NCBI GenBank assembly: GCA_964454255.1
Contig: CAYVSY010000023.1
Span: 1-14,864 of the forward strand
Origin: CAYVSY01 sp964454255
GTDB taxonomy: Bacteria; Bacillota_I; Bacilli_A; RF39; UBA660
DNA length: 14,864 nt
Reading direction: 5' to 3'
In this document: positions 1 to 6,895 of the stretch, in pieces
How positions within the stretch are numbered: position 1 is the stretch's first letter
Layout: the number at the start of each line of letters is the position of its first letter
Notes under the pieces: model-generated
Databases searched by the model: none
Told to the model about the DNA's origin: nothing
What the model saw: only the letters and a program-made list of their open reading frames with translations
Translations under genes and position numbers: made by a program

Positions 1-111
1 ATAATACACCTTTTTTTATTTTTTTCAACAAAAAAACGCAAATTTTATCAATTAAAATCTGCATTCTCTAGTTATCCTCAAAAAGTTTAATTTAACTTTT
101 CAATTGAACAA

Positions 112-137
112 AAACAATCTAATTTGATAGATTGTTT
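112..137 (-). terminator. Intrinsic terminator of the signal-peptidase operon
   Basis: A perfect 10-bp inverted repeat (112-121 with 128-137) encloses a 6-nt loop. On the minus strand it is followed by a T-rich tract. It lies 8 bases past the stop of the signal peptidase gene and closes the operon. A second weaker hairpin (81-87 with 94-100), also followed by T residues on the minus strand, may act as a backup. Bases 1-80 hold nothing else I can support. Confidence 0.75.
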
Positions 138-145
138 GTTATTTT

Positions 146-736
146 TTATTTCTTCTTTGCTTCGGCAATTTCCTTTAATGCTTTTTTCTTTTTTTCGTCA
201 ATAATTATAGCAATAAATTTATAAAGTTGATATACAAAGATTGCAAATAGAGGTAATATAATACATATCAAAAATCCATATTTAGATTTTAGAAAACTTA
301 AAACATATCCTAAGATTCCAATCCTTGTGCCAGTGTATATTGATATAACATCTCCAGGAGCGACTTCCACATCATCTTTAGTAGGATTATTATCACCTTT
401 TGTTACATATGACAATACACCACCATTATTTTTAATTTCAATAATTCTATGCGTTTTGATAATTTTAGTATCTTGTTCAAACGCAAAGAATGAAATTACA
501 TCTCCTGTTTTTAGTTCTGTATCAGTGTTATATTTTTGAGTAATAATTAAATCGCCTTTTTTAATATAATCTTCCATAGAACCTGTTTGAATGCTAAAAG
601 GTATATAACCTGCCACATTAGCAACACCTTTTTCTTTTGTGTTCAAAGATACAATTGTAACTCCAGCAGCCACAAGTATTACAATCCATAATAAAGTATT
701 AAGTATAATTGATAATACCTTTTTTGATTTTTTCAT
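146..736 (-). CDS. sipW: SipW-like (ER-type, S26B) signal peptidase I
   Basis: This is a membrane signal peptidase that should remove signal peptides from exported proteins, most likely the product of the adjacent upstream gene. It is 196 aa, with an N-terminal membrane segment (about residues 8-30) and a second one near 154-180. The catalytic serine sits in the motif T-G-S-M-E (about Ser53), followed by K-K-G-D. The second catalytic residue is a histidine (about His96, in K-T-H-R-I), which marks the archaeal/ER-like SipW class; ordinary bacterial enzymes have lysine. I chose the ATG at 736 because a GAGGTG ribosome binding site ends six bases before it. The in-frame GTG at 745 is part of that binding site. 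The gene is the last of a four-gene operon, 27 bases after the preceding stop. Family assignment is strong; the substrate is inferred from context. Confidence 0.9.
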   Translation of the reverse strand: MKKSKKVLSIILNTLLWIVILVAAGVTIVSLNTKEKGVANVAGYIPFSIQTGSMEDYIKKGDLIITQKYNTDTELKTGDVISFFAFEQDTKIIKTHRIIEIKNNGGVLSYVTKGDNNPTKDDVEVAPGDVISIYTGTRIGILGYVLSFLKSKYGFLICIILPLFAIFVYQLYKFIAIIIDEKKKKALKEIAEAKKK

Positions 737-763
737 TTTTTTCACCTCTATTTTTCAGCTTTG

Positions 764-1726
764 TTATGCGCCTTTCTTTATAGAAATATTAAATGTTACG
801 CCAGAACCAGATGCATCGTTTTCACAATCAACATCTTGTCCTTCAACCCAAGCATATACTCTTATTTTGGTAATACCAGCACTTACTGTTACAAGTGATG
901 CATCACCATGAGTTGCATTTGTTTTAACATCTGGTGTTACAGATTTTAAATAAGTTGCATGGCTTGTTGAAGTAGCATTTAGTGGGACAGCTATTGCTGC
1001 AGCTATTGGAGCAATAACTCCATCATAACTTGTAATTTCTTCTGTTGCAGTAATAGTTCTACCAATACTTGATGAACTTGCAGCGTGTGCAATTGCAGTT
1101 GCTGTATGAGCATTATTGTTTGGTTCCCATATAATAGCATTTGTTGCTGTATCTGGTTTTAATGCTGTTGCAGTTGATTGACTAGAACCAGCAGCAGTAT
1201 TTCCTTCTACGACAAATCCAACACGAGTTGCATTTTTTAATCCTTGGTTTCCTGATAAATAATTTACATTAGCACTTGTTGTTAAATATAAATTTTCTGA
1301 TTTATTTGTTAAAATAAATAAATCAAATACAACAAAATCTGTAAATCCTTCATCAGTTTCAGTTGTTTTAGTTGCTGTTAAAATGTTTCCAGATGAACCA
1401 TTACTTTCAACAGCTCCTTTATACATATTCAAATAACCTGTAGAAATATCTACAGCACCGCCTGTTGAAACAGGAACTAAATTTGCAGGAACTTTATTAA
1501 CATGTCCTGAATATGCGTTTGTTGTAATATCAGTATTTGATATTGCTGCTTTCCAGTTTAATGCATCAGTTGATATTTGGATACCATTAGATGCAGATAC
1601 ATTAACATTAATGTCATCAAGTGCTACGGTTGTATTTTCTGTAAACCATGCATAAGATGCAGTAGATAATGCAACAACTGTGATTAGAAGCATAAAAAAT
1701 GCTGACATAATCTTTTTGTTTTTCAT
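764..1726 (-). CDS. Exported protein with SipW-dependent-type signal peptide (TasA/camelysin-like)
   Basis: A 320-aa secreted protein, likely released or assembled on the cell surface. The N-terminus is a basic start plus a hydrophobic stretch (residues 7-22) ending in A-S-Y-A-W-F-T, the hallmark of SipW-processed TasA/camelysin-type proteins; cleavage probably falls near residue 26. The mature part is rich in Ala, Ser, Thr and Asn with many short beta-prone segments and no further membrane helix. The C-terminus carries W293-V-E-G-Q-D-V-D-C301, matched in the next upstream gene product. The start is ATG at 1726 with a GGAAAG-type binding site. It sits between its membrane-anchored relative and the SipW-like peptidase, so I infer it is the cargo of that enzyme. 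Whether it forms amyloid-like fibres as TasA does cannot be told from sequence. Confidence 0.82.
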   Translation of the reverse strand: MKNKKIMSAFFMLLITVVALSTASYAWFTENTTVALDDINVNVSASNGIQISTDALNWKAAISNTDITTNAYSGHVNKVPANLVPVSTGGAVDISTGYLNMYKGAVESNGSSGNILTATKTTETDEGFTDFVVFDLFILTNKSENLYLTTSANVNYLSGNQGLKNATRVGFVVEGNTAAGSSQSTATALKPDTATNAIIWEPNNNAHTATAIAHAASSSSIGRTITATEEITSYDGVIAPIAAAIAVPLNATSTSHATYLKSVTPDVKTNATHGDASLVTVSAGITKIRVYAWVEGQDVDCENDASGSGVTFNISIKKGA

Positions 1727-1756
1727 TATTTCTTTCCACTTCCTTATTATTTTTTA

Positions 1757-2455
1757 TTATGTTTCTTCAATGTTTTCATGTATTAACATAACCATCTTCA
1801 TTTCTCCACCCTTAATATTATCAACACACTCTGGATCTTCTCCCTCTAACCAAATAACAACCGTATATTTATCTACATCCCCAGGTTGAAAATCAGAACG
1901 ACTTTCCATTAAAACCTGATGATTAGATGTAAACGATATGGTATTAGGTTCAGGCATCCCATCTTTTGCAATCTTAGCGTATGTCTTTTTTTCACCATTT
2001 AAATAAACGGCTACGCGGATGGCTTCATCCACATTTTTAATAACAGATTGGATTCTAATTTCTCGATAGTAGTTAATTTCTTTTTCACCATTATTTTTGA
2101 TGAAAAATGTGTAAGCAAGATAATCTTCACCGCTTTGATTGCCCTCAGCACTAATTGCCATTTCGGGAATCCAATTTTCCGTAATATTATCCATGTATTT
2201 TAACGAATTAATTTTTAAAATACTATTGGAATCAGAAAAGTCGGCATGATTCGACATAATTATGTGTTTATTTGTCTTAAGATTTTGATCCAAACTAATA
2301 GTAAAATTACCTGTTTGGTTAACTATATATAACATCACATATAAAATCGACAAAACAAATAATAAAGTTGCAACACCTAATGTTACAAAACGCGTCACTA
2401 TTTTCCTTTTGTAGATTTGTTCGGATGTTACTTTTATATTAAGCTTCTCTTTCAC
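1757..2455 (-). CDS. Membrane-anchored extracellular beta-rich protein, related to the exported partner
   Basis: I do not recognise a named family. The 232-aa product has a short basic cytoplasmic end, one membrane segment (about residues 22-46) with no clear cleavage site, and an outside domain of about 185 residues rich in beta strands. Near the C-terminus is W202-L-E-G-E-D-P-E-C210, followed by an Asn-containing turn, two glycines and hydrophobic strands. This matches the end of the next protein (W-V-E-G-Q-D-V-D-C), so the two probably share a fold or interface. The start is GTG at 2455, with a GGGTG binding site 7 bases upstream; no in-frame ATG fits better. It lies 19 bases after the EAL-like gene and 30 before the exported-protein gene. 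I infer a surface anchor or assembly base, loosely comparable to an accessory protein of TasA fibres, but no homology to TapA is claimed. Confidence 0.75.
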   Translation of the reverse strand: MKEKLNIKVTSEQIYKRKIVTRFVTLGVATLLFVLSILYVMLYIVNQTGNFTISLDQNLKTNKHIIMSNHADFSDSNSILKINSLKYMDNITENWIPEMAISAEGNQSGEDYLAYTFFIKNNGEKEINYYREIRIQSVIKNVDEAIRVAVYLNGEKKTYAKIAKDGMPEPNTISFTSNHQVLMESRSDFQPGDVDKYTVVIWLEGEDPECVDNIKGGEMKMVMLIHENIEET

Positions 2456-2474
2456 GACTCATCACCCACATAAA

Positions 2475-3554
2475 TTACGTTCTCTTCAGAAAATCACCTG
2501 CATTTTTTTTACAAAACTCTGCCCTGATATCATCATTAACTTCATTAACAATGACTTTAATATTTTTGCTGTGGCAATAATCAATTTTAGATATTAATTT
2601 TTTATCAGAACTAAATTCATTATAATTAACAAATATGTAATTTATTAATGAATTAGTTTGATTATTGGTTATATCTATGTTTTCATTTAATGAAAAATTA
2701 TAACCAATTTCTTTTAATTCAGAAATTATATTATTGCATCTTTCTAATATCGCATAATTTATTTTTAGGCTAACTATGTTCCTTATGAATTTTTCATTAA
2801 GTATCTTATTCATTTTTTTAATATTGCTTTTTTTTCTTAAAAATTTCTCATTAGAATCAATAAAAATCGTTTTAACATTTTTTTTATTAATATAACTTTT
2901 AATAAGAAATAAATCTATTTCTCTTAAAGATACAAGAAATAACTCATCATCAATATTATGCTTAGAAAGTATTTTTGATATTATATCACGATGCTCGCCT
3001 TTGACTTCAGCTATAGTCCATCTAAGTTCAGCTTCTAACATGTTAGAAATCGTTCCGTCAATATTACATATAGGATGAAATTTTAATTCAAAAATATCAT
3101 CATCGGCCTTTTTATTAAAATTAATGAAGCTTTTCCTTTCCGCAAGAAATAACTTTTTCAAGTCTTTCTTTATGGGTCTCAAGTTTTCAATAATTTCCTG
3201 ATAATTTATGCCTTTGAGTTTGTTTTTGATTTTGGCGATTATTTCCGGAAAATTTGCATCAACCCTAACATTAGTAGCATAATCATTAAATTCCATGGCT
3301 AGATTTAAAACCATTTCAAATAATGTAGCATTTTCTAATATGGGTTTATTATCTATAATCAAGTTTTCATTAACTATTTCATTACAATCAAATTTTTCAG
3401 ATAGTATTTTTTTTTTAATTTGACTAATTACACATAGTTTATCTTCCTGATTAAATCTTTCAAATTTCAATATATTCTCCCATATTATTGAAAAATATGA
3501 GTATATATATTGAATTTCAAAGTTTAGATAATTGTCTGCAACACTTCCTTTCAT
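2475..3554 (-). CDS. Cytosolic protein with degenerate EAL domain
   Basis: A 359-aa soluble protein without signal peptide or membrane segment. Residues 1-150 are largely helical and unrecognised. Residues about 155-355 follow the EAL phosphodiesterase pattern: F-H-P-I (usual Y-Q-P-I), then E-A-E-L-R-W (usual E-A-L-L-R-W), a short K-I-N-Y segment (usual E-I-T-E), S-L-N-E-N-I (usual L-D-D-F-G), F-V-N-Y (usual I-K-I-D) and V-N-E-V-N (usual A-E-G-V-E). Apart from the first Glu, nearly all metal-binding and catalytic acids are replaced, so phosphodiesterase activity is unlikely. It may bind c-di-GMP or act by protein contact. The start is ATG 3554, because GGAGG at 3561-3565 abuts the first ATG (3560) but lies six bases from the second. 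It is first in the operon, which suggests control of matrix or surface protein production. The EAL link rests on pattern reading. Confidence 0.7.
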   Translation of the reverse strand: MKGSVADNYLNFEIQYIYSYFSIIWENILKFERFNQEDKLCVISQIKKKILSEKFDCNEIVNENLIIDNKPILENATLFEMVLNLAMEFNDYATNVRVDANFPEIIAKIKNKLKGINYQEIIENLRPIKKDLKKLFLAERKSFINFNKKADDDIFELKFHPICNIDGTISNMLEAELRWTIAEVKGEHRDIISKILSKHNIDDELFLVSLREIDLFLIKSYINKKNVKTIFIDSNEKFLRKKSNIKKMNKILNEKFIRNIVSLKINYAILERCNNIISELKEIGYNFSLNENIDITNNQTNSLINYIFVNYNEFSSDKKLISKIDYCHSKNIKVIVNEVNDDIRAEFCKKNAGDFLKRT

Positions 3555-3572
3555 ATACATCCTCCATATACT

Positions 3573-3607
3573 ATCATAAAATTATTATATCATCATAAAA
3601 TTATGAT
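3573..3607 (-). promoter_or_regulatory. Candidate operator: palindrome plus repeated half-site
   Basis: A perfect inverted repeat ATCATAA-AA-TTATGAT (3592-3607) fills the spacer between the -35 and -10 boxes of the EAL-like operon. Its half-site is repeated in the same orientation at 3573-3584, 19 bases away and overlapping the expected transcription start. A dimeric repressor covering both copies would block the promoter. The DNA is AT-rich, so chance contributes, but the position is notable. Confidence 0.4.
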
Positions 3608-3612
3608 TGCAA
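3584..3612 (-). promoter_or_regulatory. SigmaA-type promoter of the EAL/SipW operon
   Basis: On the minus strand, TTGCAA (3607-3612), a 17-base spacer and TATAAT (3584-3589) form a good sigmaA promoter. Transcription should begin near 3577, about a dozen bases before the GGAGG ribosome binding site. Confidence 0.65.
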
Positions 3613-3700
3613 CATAATTTGACATTTTTTTCAGAGAATGTTGGTTTTTTCATGTTCTTAACTGTGCATTTTAGTTGGATTTTAATGATTATGTTTTTAA

Positions 3701-3723
3701 AAAAAGCCTAATTTAGGCTTTTT
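3701..3723 (-). terminator. Terminator overlapping the end of the SDR gene
   Basis: A perfect 10-bp stem (3701-3710 with 3714-3723) encloses a 3-nt loop, and the minus strand continues into a T-run. The TAG stop (3708-3710) and the last few codons of the oxidoreductase gene lie inside the hairpin. Confidence 0.75.
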
Positions 3724-4514
3724 AGATATAAATTATCAATTTTTCTATCAGAAAATAAATTCATTATTTTCATTTGAGGGCTGTTTTTAACTCGATAGCA
3801 TAATTTTGGGTTTAAATTTTCAGCAGCTTCAACGATAACATCCATTAAACATTTCATATCATTAGCGTTTTTTAATTCTCTTTCTATTGCTGACCCCATT
3901 TTATTAATCTGTTTTTTGTATAAAACTGTTGATTCCTTTAATTCATTAAAATACTTAATTGTATCATCATGCATGGCTGTTTTAAATGATCCTGGTTGAA
4001 TTTTAATAACTTTGATTCCTAAAAAATTTAATTCTCGACGCAATGAATCATTATATGCTTCAACGGCATACTTGCTTATTGTATACGGACCATTGAACGG
4101 TGCCGGTTTTAACCAGCCATTTTCTGAACTAATATTAATTATTCTTCCTTTTTCTTTTTGAATTAGTGGAAAAAATATTTTATTTACTCTAATCATTCCA
4201 AGTAAATTAATATCCATAATTTTTTCAATAATTTTTATATCGGTTTCAATTAATGATGCCATTCTAGAAATGCCGGCATTATTTACCAAAACATCTAGTT
4301 TTTCTGTTCTTTTATTTATTTCATTATAAGCATTAGTAATGGATTTTTCATCTGTAACATCCATTTCAATAGGAATAATATTAGTTCCATTAAATCTATT
4401 TAACAGTTCTTTATTAATATCAGTTGCAAACACTGTATACCCTTTTTTTAAAAACGTTTCACAGATATTTTTACCAATACCACTTGCTCCGCCTGTTACT
4501 AAGATTGTTTTCAT
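3708..4514 (-). CDS. SDR-family NAD(P)-dependent oxidoreductase
   Basis: A classical short-chain dehydrogenase/reductase of 268 aa, cytosolic, reducing or oxidising an unidentified carbonyl/hydroxyl substrate. The Rossmann cofactor motif T-G-G-A-S-G-I-G is at residues 7-14, the structural N-N-A-G at 78-81, the catalytic serine in I-S-S (129-130), and Y144-x-x-x-K148 completes the active site. Asp32 after the second strand favours NAD(H) over NADP(H). The C-terminal ~70 residues form the variable substrate lid. Start ATG 4514 has an AGGTGAG binding site nine bases upstream. The gene has its own promoter-like box and ends in a terminator, so it is probably expressed alone; its neighbours are envelope genes, which only weakly suggests a lipid or envelope substrate. 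Confidence 0.9.
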   Translation of the reverse strand: MKTILVTGGASGIGKNICETFLKKGYTVFATDINKELLNRFNGTNIIPIEMDVTDEKSITNAYNEINKRTEKLDVLVNNAGISRMASLIETDIKIIEKIMDINLLGMIRVNKIFFPLIQKEKGRIINISSENGWLKPAPFNGPYTISKYAVEAYNDSLRRELNFLGIKVIKIQPGSFKTAMHDDTIKYFNELKESTVLYKKQINKMGSAIERELKNANDMKCLMDVIVEAAENLNPKLCYRVKNSPQMKIMNLFSDRKIDNLYLKSLN

Positions 4515-4538
4515 ATTTAATGTCTCACCTCATTTACG

Positions 4539-4567
4539 ATTATATCATTTCTTTTATTTAATAAAAA
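4539..4567 (-). promoter_or_regulatory. Possible promoter of the SDR gene
   Basis: A perfect TATAAT (4539-4544, minus strand) lies just upstream of the SDR ribosome binding site. The box 17 bases further up (4562-4567, TTTTTA) is a poor -35, so the promoter may be weak or activator-dependent. Confidence 0.4.
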
Positions 4568-4585
4568 GTTTTTATTCTTAAATAA

Positions 4586-4613
4586 AAAAATTTACAAATT
4601 AATGTAAATTTTT
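4586..4613 (-). terminator. Terminator overlapping the end of the MMPL exporter gene
   Basis: A perfect 11-bp stem (4586-4596 with 4603-4613) has a 6-nt loop, followed on the minus strand by a T-run. The exporter's TAA stop (4599-4601) lies in the loop. The stem is AT-rich, so its strength is uncertain. Confidence 0.65.
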
Positions 4614-6776
4614 ATTCCTATCAATTAATATTATAATACTTGGTAATGCACAAATAACCAATATTGTTGATAGTAATGTTCCTCTCGCAATTACTCCACA
4701 TACTGATGTTAATATTTCTTGTTTAGAAATCAAATTAACTGCTAAAGTAGCAACTATTAATATAGATGCCGAAGTTAATATAGTTGGTCCTGAAATTTTA
4801 TAGCTTTCCAATATAGCATCTTTTTTATTATGATTTTTTCTAGACATATTATAATTTGAAGTCCACAATATAGCGTAATCAATAGTAGCACCCATTTGAA
4901 TGCACTGTGTAATAATAAGGGCTAAAAAATATATAGGTTTATTGGATAAGGCTGATACACTCATTGATAAATAAATTGCTCCTTGAATAATAGTAACTAA
5001 TACAGTAGGAAGAGAAAGCTTTTTAAATGTCAATAATATTATAGTAAAAACGGAAATAATAGTAATTATTGTAATCATATCAAGTTCTGCTGATACCGTT
5101 TTTTTAGTATCATAAGCCGTTGTTATTTCACTTACTATATAAGAATTATCACCAAATATTTTGGTCGATATTGATTTTATATCATCATAAATGTCAAATT
5201 CTTTTTCTCCTTCAATGCCTAAATTGGTATATACTATTATTCTTGAATAATCAGCACCATTAAATTTTTTATCAGCACCATTAAATTCTTGATTAACATA
5301 TATTAATTTTCCAAGTATTTCATCAGGTAATTTAAATGCCGTATTTGTTTGAGTTTCAACAGTTATAAAGTCTATTAAATCAATAATTTCTACTGATGAT
5401 CCTTTTTCTATTCCTTTTTTGATATAATACATGTTAAATATATTATTAATAACATTGGTATCAATTTTTAGCATCTCCGATACTTCTTGAGGCGATAACT
5501 TTAAGGCTACTGTATTTGTCCACGCAAATGTTTCATTGATAAATTTTTTATCTTGATTTAAATCATTTAATTGGCTTAAAAATAATCTTTGATTATCTAA
5601 TGATGTATCTTTAGGAAATAAAATGACCATTTGATTATTAACGCCAAAATTATCAACAATCATCTTTTCATCACTATTAAAAAACTTAATTGAATAATTT
5701 AATTCTAGTTTTCTACTTTCAAAAAAGCTAAATAAAATCAACACAACCGTTATTATTGTAATTAATATTTTATACTTATTTGTAATAATTGATATAAATT
5801 TTCCACCAAATTTAATTGGTTTCTTTTTTGTTTTTTCCAATAATTTATCTAACCAAATAATAATTCCCGGTAATAAGAAGAAGGCGGTTAATGCACTGAA
5901 TAAAACCCCTTTAGCTAAAACCAATCCTAAATCTCGTCCAATCGCAAAACTCATGAATACCATTGCAAGAAGTCCAAAAATAGTAGTTAAAGCACTTGAA
6001 AATATGGATTTATATGTTTTATTTAATGTATTTATCATAGCTGTTTTAATATCAGATGTAAATTTTTTTTCTTCATGATAACGATGTAAAAGCATAATTG
6101 AATAGTCAATTGATAATGCCAGTTGCAATATTGAACCAATTGATCCAGTCACAAATGATATATTATTAAATATTATATTAGTCCCATAATTAATAATAAT
6201 AGCTATACCTGTTGTGAATAAAAATATTAACGGTTCTAAATATGATGTTGAAGTTAATAATAAAATAACCAATATTATTGCAACAGCTACAACACTAATA
6301 ATAGGTATTTCGTTACTCAATGTTTCTTTTAATATTTTATTGTTAATAGAGCCACCATTCATATATGTTTCATATTCTGCTATATTATTTTTAATATTTT
6401 CTATAACAAGTGGTGTTTCATTAGAATAATTATTACTACTTAGTGAAATTTTATATAATGCTTTATTATCCTTAAAATATTTCTCATTATTTTCATCAAA
6501 ATTAACATCACTAATACCCGTTACACTATTTAATTTTGTTTTTAAATTTACGGATTCTTCTTTAGAAATATTATTTATCATTACTTCTAAATATCCTTCT
6601 GAACCAAAATTATTATTTAATATTTCCATTCCTTTTAATGTAGCACTATCTTCAGGTAAATAATTTGATAAATCATAGTTTGTTTTAACCTTAAAAGCAC
6701 CCACAATAGATAAGATTGTAATGATGCTAAATAAAATTAAAAAATACTTTCTTTTTTCAACAATAAACTTTGACAT
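4599..6776 (-). CDS. MMPL/RND-family membrane exporter
   Basis: A 725-aa inner-membrane transporter of the RND superfamily, MMPL branch, predicted to use the proton gradient to export a lipid or hydrophobic substrate. The layout is the usual duplication: a membrane helix at 10-28, an extracellular domain to about 155, a bundle of five or six helices to about 310, a linker, a helix near 335-350, a second outer domain to about 565, and a second helix bundle to the end. The paired charge-relay motifs are visible: D224-Y225 in the first half (I-D-Y-S-I) and D633-Y634 in the second (I-D-Y-A-I). An AGGAG site at 6783-6787 supports ATG 6776. The second outer domain carries a seven-residue tandem duplication. 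It has its own strong promoter and terminator. The substrate is unknown. Confidence 0.88.
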   Translation of the reverse strand: MSKFIVEKRKYFLILFSIITILSIVGAFKVKTNYDLSNYLPEDSATLKGMEILNNNFGSEGYLEVMINNISKEESVNLKTKLNSVTGISDVNFDENNEKYFKDNKALYKISLSSNNYSNETPLVIENIKNNIAEYETYMNGGSINNKILKETLSNEIPIISVVAVAIILVILLLTSTSYLEPLIFLFTTGIAIIINYGTNIIFNNISFVTGSIGSILQLALSIDYSIMLLHRYHEEKKFTSDIKTAMINTLNKTYKSIFSSALTTIFGLLAMVFMSFAIGRDLGLVLAKGVLFSALTAFFLLPGIIIWLDKLLEKTKKKPIKFGGKFISIITNKYKILITIITVVLILFSFFESRKLELNYSIKFFNSDEKMIVDNFGVNNQMVILFPKDTSLDNQRLFLSQLNDLNQDKKFINETFAWTNTVALKLSPQEVSEMLKIDTNVINNIFNMYYIKKGIEKGSSVEIIDLIDFITVETQTNTAFKLPDEILGKLIYVNQEFNGADKKFNGADYSRIIVYTNLGIEGEKEFDIYDDIKSISTKIFGDNSYIVSEITTAYDTKKTVSAELDMITIITIISVFTIILLTFKKLSLPTVLVTIIQGAIYLSMSVSALSNKPIYFLALIITQCIQMGATIDYAILWTSNYNMSRKNHNKKDAILESYKISGPTILTSASILIVATLAVNLISKQEILTSVCGVIARGTLLSTILVICALPSIIILIDRNKNLH
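5250..5287. repeat. 21-bp tandem duplication inside the MMPL exporter gene
   Basis: A 17-base identical block occurs at 5250-5266 and again at 5271-5287, a 21-base period. It keeps frame and yields the repeated peptide F-N-G-A-D in the second extracellular domain (about residues 498-509). Confidence 0.8.
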
Positions 6777-6817
6777 TTTTTTCTCCTTTCCTTTAATCCA
6801 TTCATATTGATACTTGT

Positions 6818-6846
6818 ATTATAATCTAAAATATTATTTTATGCAA
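6818..6846 (-). promoter_or_regulatory. SigmaA-type promoter of the MMPL exporter
   Basis: On the minus strand TTGCAT (6841-6846), a 17-base spacer and TATAAT (6818-6823) precede the gene. The expected start near 6811 leaves a leader of about 35 bases with an AGGAG ribosome binding site. Confidence 0.65.
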
Positions 6847-6879
6847 TACTTTACTTAATTATATTTAACAATTAAAAAA

Positions 6880-6895
6880 ATAGTCATAAGACTAT
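6880..6895 (-). terminator. Terminator overlapping the end of the LTA-synthase-like gene
   Basis: A 6-bp stem (6880-6885 with 6890-6895) around a 4-nt loop, followed on the minus strand by seven T residues. The TAG stop (6892-6894) is in the stem. Confidence 0.65.

Noticed and set aside
327..539. Plus-strand open frames inside the minus-strand operon (also near 639-911, 1680-1889, 6214-6429, 7013-7276, 7302-7484)
   Set aside because: They lie antisense to well-supported genes, lack ribosome binding sites and have no recognisable protein features.
737..745. GTG start at 745 for the SipW-like peptidase
   Set aside because: The GTG is part of the GAGGTG ribosome binding site of the ATG at 736.
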